Assembly (NCBI GenBank): GCA_003963315.1
Contig: RXJP01000016.1
Location: 62,001 to 126,000 of the forward strand
Length of the DNA: 64,000 nt
Direction of reading: 5' to 3'
DNA from: Rhodocyclaceae bacterium
GTDB taxonomy: Bacteria > Pseudomonadota > Gammaproteobacteria > Burkholderiales > Rhodocyclaceae
How positions within the stretch are numbered: position 1 is the first letter of the stretch; each line of letters opens with the position of its first letter. Below are positions 34,555-43,833 of this stretch, in pieces. The position numbers were made by a program, and so were the translations under genes. The notes beneath the pieces are model-generated. The model worked only from the letters and a program-made list of their open reading frames with translations. It was not told where the DNA came from and did not search any database.

Positions 34555-34573
34555 GCCTGTCAGCGGTAAATGC

Positions 34574-34600
34574 TAAAGAAGCGTCCATCACTGCCGTAAA
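34574..34600 (+). promoter_or_regulatory. Sigma-28-like promoter upstream of an orphan lipoprotein gene
   Basis: CTAAAG starts at 34573; TAAA (34574-34577), a 15-bp spacer, then GCCGTAAA (34593-34600), with 6 of 8 bases matching the -10. The pattern CTAAAG-N14-GCCG is shared with the flgM promoter (17251) and the site facing flgA (16295). A start near 34608 would leave a 40-nt leader to the gene at 34648. Confidence 0.55.
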
Positions 34601-34647
34601 CTGACGTTAGCCCCATAAGGAACCCTGCCCCTAGGAAACCCCGCCTC

Positions 34648-35133
34648 TTGAACGCCCCCGCCCGACTCCTACTTGCCGGATTGTTCGCCCTGCCCCTCCT
34701 GGCAGGCTGCGATCAATTGGGTATCGAAACGCCAGCCCAGACCCAGGCTCGGCAGGATGCGGAAGGCAAGGCCATCGGTAGCGCCTGCCGCCAATCGGGG
34801 CGGGCCCTGGAAGATTGTTATGACCGGGCGCAAAAGGACAAGAAGAACCGCGCCTTCAGCAAGGCCTCCATCTTTGCCGGCTGGAAGGAAATGGACGCCT
34901 ATATGCGGGAGAACAATTTGGCCGTCGTACCACCGGCGCCGGCGGAAAGCGAAGCCACACCAACCGCCGCTGCGGAGATCACGCCGCCGGCCACCGAGCA
35001 GAAGACCAGCGAGAAGACGGTAGAAAACAAAACGCCCGCCGCCGAAACGCAGAAGGCCGAGCCGGCTGGGGACAAGAAACCCAAAAACAGCGGCAAGGTT
35101 TCGGCGCGCCTGGGCACACCGGGCTACGCCTGA
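34648..35133 (+). CDS. Predicted lipoprotein, possible flagellar-regulon member
   Basis: From a TTG start the 161-residue protein has a lipoprotein signal peptide ending LLAGC (Cys about residue 21). A small helical domain follows (QDAEGKAIGSACRQSGRALE DCYDRAQKD, interrupted here for length), containing two Cys that could pair. The long C-terminal half is rich in Ala, Pro, Thr, Glu and Lys and is probably disordered, ending KVSARLGTPGYA. I do not recognise the family. A sigma-28-like promoter 50-75 bp upstream suggests expression with late flagellar genes. TTG as start is the weak point, but no ATG or GTG fits the signal peptide. Confidence 0.68.
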   Translation: MNAPARLLLAGLFALPLLAGCDQLGIETPAQTQARQDAEGKAIGSACRQSGRALEDCYDRAQKDKKNRAFSKASIFAGWKEMDAYMRENNLAVVPPAPAESEATPTAAAEITPPATEQKTSEKTVENKTPAAETQKAEPAGDKKPKNSGKVSARLGTPGYA

Positions 35134-35154
35134 CCGCAACGCACTGCTTGCGCC

Positions 35155-36192
35155 TCAAGGCGCGGGGTCGGGGTATTCCCGATAAATGCGGCCGATGGCG
35201 TCTAGCACTTCCTGGGACAGTGTCACTTCCGCGGCCGCCAGGTTTTCCTTGAGTTGCGCCATGGACGTAGCGCCGATGATGGTGCTGCCGACGCACCAAC
35301 GCTGATAGACAAAGGCCAAGGCCAGTTGGGTCGGCGTCAATCCATGGGACCGGGCCAACTCGACGTAGGCCGCCACGGCCTTGGCCACCGTGGGCCGGGC
35401 ATAACGCCCGGCAAAACCCTTGAACAGATTCGCCCGCCCCTGGGCATTGGGGTCGGCCAGGTATTTGCCGCTGAGAAAACCGAATCCCAGGGGTGAATAC
35501 GCCAATAGGCTCACCTGTTCGCGAAAACCGATTTCGGACAGTCCCTGCTCCCAGGTCCGGTTGAGCAGGCTGTAGGCGTTCTGCACCGACACCGGTCGCG
35601 GCAGCCCCAATTCGTCGGCCAGGCGCAGATAGCTCATCAATCCCCAGGGGGTCTCATTGGACGGCCCCCAGTGCCGCACCTTGCCCGCCTTGATGAGATC
35701 GGCCAAAGTCTCCAGGGTTTCCCGCAAGGGCACGGTCTCCCGCTCCAAATCCGGGTTGAAGGGCGTGTTGCCGAAGATCGGCGCGTTGCGATCCGGCCAG
35801 TGCAATTGGTACAGGTCGATATAGTCCGTTTGCAGACGCTTGAGGGAGCCGTTCACCGCATCGATCAGGCAATCCCGGGAAAAATTCAGTTTGCCGTCGC
35901 GCATCCAGGGTTGGTTGCGGCCGGGGCCCGCGGCCTTGGTGGCCACCACCACCTGGTCCCGGGCCTGCCCCTTCAACCAGGTGCCCACGTATTCCTCCGT
36001 CCTGCCTGTGGTTTCCGCCCGGGTCGGCACCGGATACATCTCGGCGGCATCGATGAAATTGATGCCCTGGCCGAAGGCGTAATCCAGTTGCGCGTGGGCT
36101 TCGGCTTCGGTGTTCTGCTGGCCGAAGGTCATGGTGCCGAGGCAGATGTTGGAGACTTGCAGGGTGCTGTTGCCAAGATTGACGGTTTTCAT
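35155..36192 (-). CDS. tas: Tas-type aldo/keto reductase
   Basis: The 345-residue protein starts MKTVNLGNSTLQVSNICLGT and follows E. coli Tas closely (TMTFGQQNTEAEAHAQLDYA, FIDAAEMYPVP, LKRLQTDYIDLYQLHWPDR, YSLLNRTWEQGL). The catalytic tetrad is visible: Asp in FIDAAEMY, the following Tyr, Lys in VVATKA and His in QLHWP. It is an NADPH-dependent carbonyl reductase of unknown natural substrate. It is monocistronic, converges with the lipoprotein gene and is divergent from rhlE. A 40-codon upstream extension lacks family similarity and is rejected. Confidence 0.9.
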   Translation of the reverse strand: MKTVNLGNSTLQVSNICLGTMTFGQQNTEAEAHAQLDYAFGQGINFIDAAEMYPVPTRAETTGRTEEYVGTWLKGQARDQVVVATKAAGPGRNQPWMRDGKLNFSRDCLIDAVNGSLKRLQTDYIDLYQLHWPDRNAPIFGNTPFNPDLERETVPLRETLETLADLIKAGKVRHWGPSNETPWGLMSYLRLADELGLPRPVSVQNAYSLLNRTWEQGLSEIGFREQVSLLAYSPLGFGFLSGKYLADPNAQGRANLFKGFAGRYARPTVAKAVAAYVELARSHGLTPTQLALAFVYQRWCVGSTIIGATSMAQLKENLAAAEVTLSQEVLDAIGRIYREYPDPAP

Positions 36193-36458
36193 GGTCTTTT
36201 CTCTTTGGGGAAGATGGCATTCTAGGACGTGTTCCCATCCCCATGGGTCGCCCCGCGGGCGAATGTCCGCAGCATCGCGCCATGCAGGGAGCGGGACGGG
36301 GATCAGGTACAATGCGGCAGTTTCGCGCCCTGCCGGTTGGCGCGTGCTTTTCGGCCAAGGACGTTTCGTCCCGCTTTCCCAGGCCGCTCAACCCCCAATG
36401 TGTTTCCGCCTGAACCGGACCTTGCCTGATTGGCAAGCGGGCCGATTCAGGAGTTTCC

Positions 36459-37937
36459 ATGACCACGACCAACCCCGACGCCCCCGCCGACATCCAGGCA
36501 GGCGTCGACGATAAGCCCAAGTTCTCCGACCTGGGCCTGATGCCCGAATTGCTCCGGGCCATCGCCGATACCGGTTACACCCATCCGACGCCGATCCAGG
36601 CCCAGGCCATTCCCATCGTGCTGCAAGGCCACGATGTCATGGGCGGCGCCCAGACCGGCACCGGCAAGACCGCCGGCTTCACCCTGCCCCTACTGCAACG
36701 CCTGGCGCGCCACGCCACCAGTTCCCCCTCCCCGGCCAAACACCCGGTGCGGGCGCTGATCCTGGCGCCGACGCGGGAGCTGGCGATGCAGGTGCACGAA
36801 AGCGTCAAGACCTACAGCAAACACATTCCCCTGCGTTCCGTCTGCATCTATGGCGGCGTGGATATCCGCCCGCAAATCGCCGAACTGCGCGAAGGCCGCG
36901 AAATCGTCGTCGCCACGCCAGGCCGTCTGCTTGACCATGTGGAGCAAAAAAGCGTCAGCTTCAACCAGGTGGAAGTGCTGGTCCTGGACGAAGCCGACCG
37001 CATGCTGGACATGGGCTTCATTCCCGACATCAAGCGCATCCTCTCCCTGCTGCCGGCCAATCGCCAAAGTCTGCTGTTCTCCGCCACCTTCTCCAACGAG
37101 ATCAAAAAGCTGGCCGACACCATGCTCAAGGCCCCGAAGCTGATCGAGGTGGCCCGCCGCAACCAGGTGAACGACACCATCACCCACCGCATGCACCCGG
37201 TCTCCGCCGATAACAAGCGCCATCTGCTGCTGCATATGCTGAAGGAATCGGACCTGAAGCAGGTGCTGATTTTCGTCGGCACCAAGTTCGGCACCAGCCG
37301 GCTGGCCACCTGGTTGGATCGGCAGGGCATCAAGGCCGACGCCATCCACGGCGACAAGAGCCAGCAACAGCGTACCGACGCCCTGGAAGCCTTCAAGGCG
37401 GGCACCGTGCAGGTGTTGGTGGCCACCGACGTGGCCGCCCGCGGCCTGGACATCGACGACCTGCCCCATGTGGTGAACTACGAACTGCCCCACACCGCCG
37501 AGGACTATGTGCACCGCATCGGCCGCACCGGCCGCGCCGGCAAGAAAGGCAACGCCATCTCCCTGGTGGCGCCGGAAGAAAAGGGGCGTCTCGACGACAT
37601 CGAGAAGCTGATCAAATTCAAGATCGAGCAAGTGGTGGTGCCCGGCTTCGAGCCAGGTGCACCGGCGATCCGCGAAGACCGCCCGCGCCACGGCCATCTG
37701 AAGGAACGGGAAGAACGCCGCCCCCACGGCCCCCGTGGCGCGGTGAAGCTGCCCTCGAGCAGCGCCCACCTGCCCAAGGTGGCGGCCGACGGCTTCGATT
37801 TCAGCAAGCCCTACGAATCCAAAACCGCCCCTGCCGCGGAGACACAGGAGGGCGGCAAATCGAACCCCATGCCGCGCCGCCCGTTGCGTCCTGTCGCCGC
37901 GCTGCTGGGCGGCTTGATGAAACCGGACAAAAGCTGA
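36459..37937 (+). CDS. rhlE: RhlE-type DEAD-box RNA helicase
   Basis: The 492-residue protein has every DEAD-box motif in order: the Q motif (PTPIQAQAIP), AQTGTGKT, PTRELAMQV, TPGRLLDH, DEADRMLDMGF, SATFS, then VATDVAARGLDI and HRIGRTGRAGK. A basic, low-complexity tail (about 400-492) follows, as in RhlE. It unwinds RNA duplexes in ribosome assembly and mRNA turnover, often at low temperature. The ATG follows GGAGTTTCC. A TACAAT box at 36308-36313 would give a leader of about 140 nt, a length common for cold-regulated helicase mRNAs; the -35 is poor. Confidence 0.93.
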   Translation: MTTTNPDAPADIQAGVDDKPKFSDLGLMPELLRAIADTGYTHPTPIQAQAIPIVLQGHDVMGGAQTGTGKTAGFTLPLLQRLARHATSSPSPAKHPVRALILAPTRELAMQVHESVKTYSKHIPLRSVCIYGGVDIRPQIAELREGREIVVATPGRLLDHVEQKSVSFNQVEVLVLDEADRMLDMGFIPDIKRILSLLPANRQSLLFSATFSNEIKKLADTMLKAPKLIEVARRNQVNDTITHRMHPVSADNKRHLLLHMLKESDLKQVLIFVGTKFGTSRLATWLDRQGIKADAIHGDKSQQQRTDALEAFKAGTVQVLVATDVAARGLDIDDLPHVVNYELPHTAEDYVHRIGRTGRAGKKGNAISLVAPEEKGRLDDIEKLIKFKIEQVVVPGFEPGAPAIREDRPRHGHLKEREERRPHGPRGAVKLPSSSAHLPKVAADGFDFSKPYESKTAPAAETQEGGKSNPMPRRPLRPVAALLGGLMKPDKS

Positions 37938-37989
37938 AGGGCGGTAAGGTCATACCCGGCTGTCCCAGGCAGCCCGCAACGACCAGCGC

Positions 37990-38922
37990 CTAGCCGCCAA
38001 TATTAGCCAGGGGAATCTCCTTCTGCAGGAAGTCGATGAGCAAGCGGACCCGGTACAAGACGCGGCGGTTGGGATAGGTGATCCACAACCCGGGCAACTC
38101 CCCGTTGGAATACACGCACTGGTAATCCGGCAGCACCTGCACTAGCCGTCCGGCGGACAAGTCACTGGCCAGCGTGTCCTCCCGTACCCGGGCGATGCCC
38201 AGGCCCTGACGGGCCATTTCCCGGATCATCAGGAAATTGTCGGACTCGACCCGCGCCTTGACGGCCTGGGTGATGAGTTTTCCATCCTTGCGGAAAAACC
38301 AGTTGGTCGGCTCGTTCACCGAGTGCACCAAACAGCCATGGCTGGCCAGATCCTCCAGGCTCATGGGCATGCCGTAACGCTCGATATAACTGGGCGCGGC
38401 GCAGAGTATCCGGTGGAACTCCACCACCCTGACCCCGATCACGCTGCTGTCCGGAATACGCCCGGTATGGATCACCAGGTCGAACTCGTTGTCGATCTGA
38501 TTCACCAACGCGTCGGTAGTGACGATGCTGATGGTGATGTCCGGATAGCTGGCGCAAAACCTGGCCAGCAAAGCCGGCATCAGGATATTGGCCGCATAGT
38601 GGTTCACCGCGATGCGGATGCGGCCTGCCGGCTTTTCCGCCATGGAAGCCAAATCGTCGAAAGCCACTTCAAAAGCGTCCAGGGTTTTGCGGGCGCAATC
38701 CAAGGCCACGGCGCCGGCTTCCGACAACTTCATGCTGCGGGTGGTGCGCTGAAAGAGCCTGACCCCCAACACCTGTTCCAGGGAGGACAGCTTGCGCGTC
38801 GCCATGGAAGGCGAAATCCCCAACTCCCGTGCAGCGGCGGCAATACTGCCCCGACCGGCAACCCGCTCGAAGAGTTTGATGGTTTCAAGGTTAATACGGG
38901 ACAAATCCTCAATCAGCTTCAT
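37990..38922 (-). CDS. LysR-family regulator of the TRAP cluster
   Basis: The 310-residue protein has an N-terminal winged helix (VAGRGSIAAAARELGISPSM and ATRKLSSLEQVLGVRLFQRT) and a LysR effector domain (GRIRIAVNHYAANILMPALL onward). The start MKLIEDLSRINLET at 38922 is better than a frame start five codons earlier. It is transcribed divergently from dctP with 192 bp between, the classic LysR arrangement. It therefore probably controls the TRAP operon in response to its substrate or a metabolite. Confidence 0.9.
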   Translation of the reverse strand: MKLIEDLSRINLETIKLFERVAGRGSIAAAARELGISPSMATRKLSSLEQVLGVRLFQRTTRSMKLSEAGAVALDCARKTLDAFEVAFDDLASMAEKPAGRIRIAVNHYAANILMPALLARFCASYPDITISIVTTDALVNQIDNEFDLVIHTGRIPDSSVIGVRVVEFHRILCAAPSYIERYGMPMSLEDLASHGCLVHSVNEPTNWFFRKDGKLITQAVKARVESDNFLMIREMARQGLGIARVREDTLASDLSAGRLVQVLPDYQCVYSNGELPGLWITYPNRRVLYRVRLLIDFLQKEIPLANIGG

Positions 38923-38963
38923 ATTCAATAAAAACAAACAATTAAAGCAAACCCGGAACAGTC

Positions 38964-38991
38964 GTTCAGCAAATTATTGCATTTTATGAAC
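38964..38991. promoter_or_regulatory. Possible LysR binding site in the lysR-dctP gap
   Basis: GTTCA (38964-38968) and TGAAC (38987-38991) form a dyad around an AT-rich core. A second dyad, ATTCAATA near 38923 and TATTGAAT near 38992, lies around it. The gap (38923-39114) is far more AT-rich than the surrounding genes. Dyads of this kind between a lysR and its divergent target usually hold the regulator, but the exact limits are uncertain. Confidence 0.4.
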
Positions 38992-39114
38992 TATTGAATG
39001 TATCGAGAATGTATTTTTTTACATCATTTAATCCTGCACTATCCGCCAGTACCAAACCATCAATCCCGCGTTTTTGTTCAAAACCTGATTCGCATAAATC
39101 ACAGGAGGAACGCC

Positions 39115-40104
39115 ATGAATCGTCTTTTATCCGCCGTCCTTGCCCTTGGACTGGGATTCACCCTTGCAACATCCCATGCCGCCGATGTCACCTTCAAGCT
39201 CGGTCACGGCGTCTTCGAAACCCACCCCTACCATGACGCCGCCGTCCGCTTCAAGGAAGCCGTGGAAAAGGCCTCCAAGGGCAGCATCAAGATCCAGATC
39301 TATCCCGCCCGCCAGTTGGGTGATGTGAAGGAACTGATGGAAGGCGTGCAACTGGGTACCGTGGATATGACCATGAACCCCACCTCCGCCATGGCCACTT
39401 CGGTGCCCGCCATGGATGCCTTCCAATTGCCCGGCGTGATCAAGGACTACCGCCACTTCGTCAAGATGGCCAAATCTCCCCAGGCCCGCATCATTCTCGA
39501 TACGCTGAAACCCAAGGGCATCATCGCCCTCGGCCTCTACGATGGCGGTCAGCGCCACTTCCTCAGCACCAAGAAGCTGGTCACCAAGATGGAAGACTTC
39601 AAGGGCTTGAAGACCCGCGTCGCCCCGGCCCGCCTGTTCCTTGACACCTGGAAAGCCATCGGCACCAACCCCACCCCCATGGCCTATGGCGAGATCTATT
39701 CCGCCCTGGAAACCGGCACCCTGGACGCGGTGGAAATCAACCTGACTTCCATCGAGAGCGAAAAGATGTACGAAGTGGCGAAGAACGTGACCCTGACCGG
39801 CCACTACTTCTTCCCAGCCGCTCTTTACATGAACAAGGCCAAGTTCGATGCCCTGACGCCCGAGCAGCAGCAAATCATGCGCACCGCCGCCAACGACATC
39901 ATTGAGCCGCAAGTCATGGCCATCGATGCCCTCGACAAGAAGCTGGTCACCGCCTTCAAGGCCAAGGGCCTGAAAGTGGTGGAAGCCGACGCCAAGCTGG
40001 AACAAGGCATCAAGGCCGCCGTCAAGCCCGTGGTGGATTCCTACAAGGAGAAGGACCCCTACGTCGCCGCCTTCATCAAGGCTGCGGAAGAGTCCGCCAA
40101 GTAA
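39115..40104 (+). CDS. dctP: TRAP transporter substrate-binding protein (DctP)
   Basis: The ATG at 39115 is preceded by a strong ribosome site (AGGAGGAACGCC). The 329-residue product has a signal peptide (NRLLSAVLALGLGFTLATSH, cleaved after AA) and the DctP fold: FKLGHGVFETHPYHDAAVRF, IQIYPARQLGDVKELMEGVQ, the Arg of LKTRVAPARLF and YGEIYSALETGTLDAVE. The conserved Arg usually binds a substrate carboxylate, so an organic acid is the likely cargo. It is the first gene of the TRAP operon and is followed by dctQ after 71 bp. Confidence 0.94.
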   Translation: MNRLLSAVLALGLGFTLATSHAADVTFKLGHGVFETHPYHDAAVRFKEAVEKASKGSIKIQIYPARQLGDVKELMEGVQLGTVDMTMNPTSAMATSVPAMDAFQLPGVIKDYRHFVKMAKSPQARIILDTLKPKGIIALGLYDGGQRHFLSTKKLVTKMEDFKGLKTRVAPARLFLDTWKAIGTNPTPMAYGEIYSALETGTLDAVEINLTSIESEKMYEVAKNVTLTGHYFFPAALYMNKAKFDALTPEQQQIMRTAANDIIEPQVMAIDALDKKLVTAFKAKGLKVVEADAKLEQGIKAAVKPVVDSYKEKDPYVAAFIKAAEESAK

Positions 40105-40175
40105 TTGGCTTCGAGGCGCGCGGCCGGAGCGGCGGCGCGCCTTCCCGAACACATAAAACATAAGAGCCCGGAGCC

Positions 40176-40712
40176 ATGAACAACACATCATCTCCCCACG
40201 GCGGAAAGACGCAGCCGCGCTGGGTCCGCTGGTACCTCGGCACCGTGGAGTGGACCGCCATCCTCGCCACCGCCGTTCTCCTGATCGTCGCCGTCACCCA
40301 AGTCTTCTTCCGCTTCGTATTGGACAACTCCCTGTCCTGGACCGAGGAGCTGATGCGCTATCTGATGGCCTGGACCGCCTTCATCGGCTGTGGCGTCGCT
40401 TACTCCCGCGGGGAAATGCTGGGCATGCGCTTCATCATCGATGCCGCGCCCAAGCCGGTGCGCACAGTGGTGGACATCACCAGCCGCCTCGCCATCATCG
40501 GCTTCCTCAGTGTTACCGCCTGGTACGGCGCCCAATTCGCCTTACGTACCGCCGACGACCAGGCCATCGCCCTGGAGATCTCCATGGTCTGGATCCACAG
40601 CGCCGTCGCGGTCGGCTCCCTCCTGCTGGCTTTCCATGTGCTGTTCCACCGCCTTTTCCATGTTGCGACCCAGCCTGAGGGACACGCGCAACTGCAGGAG
40701 CCTTCGCTATGA
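40176..40712 (+). CDS. dctQ: TRAP transporter small membrane subunit (DctQ)
   Basis: The 178-residue protein has four hydrophobic segments and the DctQ motif SLSWTEELMRYLMAWTAFIG followed by YSRGEMLGMRFI. It links the binding protein to the DctM channel. Its stop overlaps the dctM start (ATGA), so the two are made together. Confidence 0.93.
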   Translation: MNNTSSPHGGKTQPRWVRWYLGTVEWTAILATAVLLIVAVTQVFFRFVLDNSLSWTEELMRYLMAWTAFIGCGVAYSRGEMLGMRFIIDAAPKPVRTVVDITSRLAIIGFLSVTAWYGAQFALRTADDQAIALEISMVWIHSAVAVGSLLLAFHVLFHRLFHVATQPEGHAQLQEPSL

Positions 40713-41986
40713 CCTGGCTGATCCTTACCTTCTTCATCACCTTGGCGGCGGGGATGCCCATTGTCTTCGTACTGGGCGTCAGCACCCTGGTGTATTTCCT
40801 CGGCACCGGCCAGACCCAGTTCCTCGTGGTGCTGCCCCAGCGCATGTTCTCCGGCATGGACCAGTTCGTCCTGCTGGCGATCCCCCTCTTCATCCTCGCC
40901 GGCAACCTGATGGATGTGGGCGGTCTCACCCGTCGCCTGCTGGACTTCGCCAATGTCTGGGTCGGCCGCTTCCGCGGCGGCGTTTCCCTCACCACCATCT
41001 GGGGCAGCTTCCTCTTCGGCGGCATCAGCGGCTCCGCCGCGGCCGATGCCGCAGCCCTGGGTTCGGTGCTGATCCCCGACATGAAACGCCAAGGCTATGA
41101 CGAGAACTACGCCGCGGCCCTGGTGGCCGTCAGTTCCCTGATGGCGCCCTTGGTCCCCCCCAGCATCGCCATGATCATCTATGGCGCCTTGAGCGGCACC
41201 TCCATTGCCAAGCTGCTGGTGGCGGGCATCGTTCCCGGCATCCTGCTGGCCGTCTTCCTCACCATCTATGCAGTCTGGATTGCCGGCAAACGCGGCTATC
41301 CGCGCAAGGCGCCGGCCGGCCTCAAGGAAATCTGGAAAACCACGGTGGCCGCAGGTCCGGTCATGCTGCTGCCCATCATCATCATCGGCGGCATACGCGG
41401 CGGCGTGTTCACCGCCACCGAAGCCGCCGCCATCGCGGTGGTGTACGCCCTGATCGCTTCCGGCGTGTTCTACCGCGCCCTGACCTTTGCCCATATCAAG
41501 CGCGCCCTGCGTGACACGGCCATCGTCAGCTCGGCGGTGTACATCCTGATCGCCATGGCCAACCTGTCGGCCTTCGTCTTTGCCCTGGAGCGGGTTCCCC
41601 AAGCCATCGTCAGCGGGCTTTTTTCCATTACCCAGAACAAGGTGTTGGTGCTGTTGATGGTCAACGTCGTCCTGCTCTTCCTCGGCATGTTCTTGGACGT
41701 AGTGGGCATCCTCATCCTCACCGTGCCGGCCCTGGTGGGCATCGGCCAGGCCCTGGGCATGGACTCGGTGCACCTGGGCGTGATGGTGGTGTTCAACGTG
41801 CTGATCGGCTTCGTCCATCCTCCCCTGGGCCTGTGCCTGTTCATCGTCGCCGGCATCACCAAGACGCCGATGGAAAAGATCGCCATGAAGGCGTTGCCCA
41901 TGATCGGCCTTGCCTTGATCGTGTTGATGCTGATCACCTTCGTGCCGGATCTGGTGTTGTTCCTGCCCCGCCTGATCGTCAACTGA
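40709..41986 (+). CDS. dctM: TRAP transporter large permease (DctM)
   Basis: The 425-residue protein has about 12 hydrophobic segments and typical DctM sequences (LLAIPLFILAGNLMDVGGLT, GGISGSAAADAAALGSVLIP, PLVPPSIAMIIYGALSGTSI and HPPLGLCLFIVAGITKTPME). It is a secondary, ion-driven importer working with DctP and DctQ. The next gene starts only 7 bp after its stop, tying transport to the catabolic enzymes. Confidence 0.95.
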   Translation: MTWLILTFFITLAAGMPIVFVLGVSTLVYFLGTGQTQFLVVLPQRMFSGMDQFVLLAIPLFILAGNLMDVGGLTRRLLDFANVWVGRFRGGVSLTTIWGSFLFGGISGSAAADAAALGSVLIPDMKRQGYDENYAAALVAVSSLMAPLVPPSIAMIIYGALSGTSIAKLLVAGIVPGILLAVFLTIYAVWIAGKRGYPRKAPAGLKEIWKTTVAAGPVMLLPIIIIGGIRGGVFTATEAAAIAVVYALIASGVFYRALTFAHIKRALRDTAIVSSAVYILIAMANLSAFVFALERVPQAIVSGLFSITQNKVLVLLMVNVVLLFLGMFLDVVGILILTVPALVGIGQALGMDSVHLGVMVVFNVLIGFVHPPLGLCLFIVAGITKTPMEKIAMKALPMIGLALIVLMLITFVPDLVLFLPRLIVN

Positions 41987-41993
41987 TAGCGCA

Positions 41994-43037
41994 ATGAACG
42001 ACCGCCTCCAAACCCGTATCGGGGGATTGACGTTGAAGAATCCCCTGATTGCCGGATCGGCAGACCACCTCATGGAAAGCGAGGGGATCATGGCATCCGT
42101 CAACGCCGGCGCGGGGGCGGTGGTGGTCAAGTCCTTCAGCGGCCAGGCCGGCAAGAAGCAAACTCGGGCCATAGCCGATTATCTGGCCCTGGACACCCAG
42201 TGGAACCCCGTGCCCTGGGGCTACGGGGCACCCGAGGACGTCACCATCGCCGCCCGGCCCAGCGAGACCGGACAAAGCTTCTCCCAATGGCTGGAGCAAT
42301 GTGCGCAAATGACGCGCTACGCCGGCCATCAGGATTGCCTGCTGGTGGCCAGCCTGGCGCAAGACGATCCGGCAAAAAACCGGAAGCTGGCCCAGCAACT
42401 GGCGGCGGCAGGCATACCGGCACTGGAACTGTCGATCAAGACTGGCGGTGACAACGATCCATCGTCGCTGGATAGGGTGGTCGCCGTTAAAACCGTACGC
42501 AACTTGGTTGCGGATTTGCGCGAAACGATCACCATCCCCCTCTGGGTCAAGCTATCCGCGCCGCAACTGCTCTCGCCCGCGTTGGCCGAAGCGGCGTTCG
42601 CCGCCGGCGCGGATGCCGTAACAGTAACGGAAAGCCACACCGGATTCATTCCCGACCTGGAAACTTTCGCCCCCCGCCTCGGCGGCAGCATCGGCGTCGG
42701 TGGTTTCTGGACACTGCCCCTGGCTTGCCAAGCGCTGGTGCAATGCCGCGCCACCGTCGGCCCGGAAAAATCGTTGATCGGCGCCGGCGGCGCCAGGAAT
42801 GGCGGCGACGTGGCCCGCATGCTGCTGGCCGGTGCCAGCGCAGTCGGCCTCGCCTCCTCCATCATCTTGCGCGGCTACCAGGTGATCCCGGCCGCCTTGC
42901 AACAACTGGAGGCCTATCTCAGCGCCCGCGACCTCAAAGTGGCCGATCTGATCGGCCGCGCGGCAGATAACGCCAAAGCCCCTCCCAAACCCCATAGCGA
43001 CGGCGACCACTGGCGGCAGTTCATGCCCTCGGTATAA
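41994..43037 (+). CDS. Dihydroorotate-dehydrogenase-like flavoprotein
   Basis: The 347-residue protein begins RIGGLTLKNPLIAGSADHLM, the N-terminal pattern of class 1 DHODH/PreA proteins. It has AGAGAVVVKSFS, ALELSIKTGG, IPLWVKLSAP, AGADAVTVTES, and the FMN-phosphate segments IGAGGARNGGDVARMLLAGA and SAVGLASSIILRG. The tail (SDGDHWRQFMPSV) is unlike DHODH. It is not the pyrimidine enzyme, given the catabolic neighbours, and probably oxidises or reduces an intermediate of the TRAP substrate. No iron-sulphur partner subunit is adjacent. Confidence 0.82.
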   Translation: MNDRLQTRIGGLTLKNPLIAGSADHLMESEGIMASVNAGAGAVVVKSFSGQAGKKQTRAIADYLALDTQWNPVPWGYGAPEDVTIAARPSETGQSFSQWLEQCAQMTRYAGHQDCLLVASLAQDDPAKNRKLAQQLAAAGIPALELSIKTGGDNDPSSLDRVVAVKTVRNLVADLRETITIPLWVKLSAPQLLSPALAEAAFAAGADAVTVTESHTGFIPDLETFAPRLGGSIGVGGFWTLPLACQALVQCRATVGPEKSLIGAGGARNGGDVARMLLAGASAVGLASSIILRGYQVIPAALQQLEAYLSARDLKVADLIGRAADNAKAPPKPHSDGDHWRQFMPSV

Positions 43038-43070
43038 GCCGCGCCGACACCCACCCCTACGGAGAGCAAC

Positions 43071-43823
43071 ATGACCATCCCCCTCCCACGCATGAAGACT
43101 GCAGGCTTGGTGAACGGCACGTTCATCAAGACGCCATCCCCCCATGTAGTGGAAATCCTAGGTCTCAGCGGCCTCGACTTCGCCGTGGTCGACATGGAGC
43201 ACGCCCCCTTCGATCGACTCACCCTGGACGGCATGATTTTCGCCTCCTGCGCAGTGCAACTGCCTCTGCTGGTGCGTATCCCGGAACCGACGCCGGTGGC
43301 CATCCTATCAACCCTGGACATGGGCGCCGCCGGCCTGCTGGTGCCCCATGTGGACACAGCGGAGCAAGCCAAGGCCATCTATGCGGCCACCCGCCACCGC
43401 AACGGCAGCCGGGGATTCTCCGGCTCCCCCCGCTTCGCCAGCTACGGCACCATGGACATGAAGCATTCCATGGATGCCGGGGAACACAGCTTCCTCATGT
43501 GCCAGATCGAAAGTGTCCAGGCCGTGGAAAACGCCGCCGACATCGCTACGGTGGACGGGGTGGACGGCCTCTTCATCGGCTACGCCGACCTGGCCCTGTC
43601 CATGGGCCTGGAAAGCCCCCAGGACGAGCAAGTGACCCGGGCCGCCCAGCGCGTCATTGAGATTGGACTCGCCGCCGGCAAGGTGGTGGGCATGTTCGTC
43701 GCCAACACCACCGAGCGCGACAAGTTCGCCGCCCTGGGCGTGACCTGTTTCGTCATCGGCTCCGACCAGTCCCTGCTGCGCAACGCTGCGAAGGCCCTGA
43801 CCGTCCCGGTGGCCAAGGCATAA
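43071..43823 (+). CDS. HpcH/HpaI-family aldolase or lyase
   Basis: The 250-residue protein shows the family pattern: LVNGTFIKTPSPHVVEI, the metal-site DMEHAPFD, LLVRIPEPTP, GAAGLLVPHVDTAEQAKAIY, the Glu in CQIESVQAVENA and Asp in GLFIGYADLALSMG. Such enzymes cleave 2-keto-4-hydroxy acids to pyruvate (or oxaloacetate) and an aldehyde, using a divalent metal. Here it is the probable C-C cleavage step of the TRAP-linked pathway. The citrate-lyase-type variants of the family are longer, so an HpaI-like lyase is preferred. A GGAGAGCAAC ribosome site precedes the ATG. Confidence 0.88.
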   Translation: MTIPLPRMKTAGLVNGTFIKTPSPHVVEILGLSGLDFAVVDMEHAPFDRLTLDGMIFASCAVQLPLLVRIPEPTPVAILSTLDMGAAGLLVPHVDTAEQAKAIYAATRHRNGSRGFSGSPRFASYGTMDMKHSMDAGEHSFLMCQIESVQAVENAADIATVDGVDGLFIGYADLALSMGLESPQDEQVTRAAQRVIEIGLAAGKVVGMFVANTTERDKFAALGVTCFVIGSDQSLLRNAAKALTVPVAKA

Positions 43824-43833
43824 GGAAACCATC

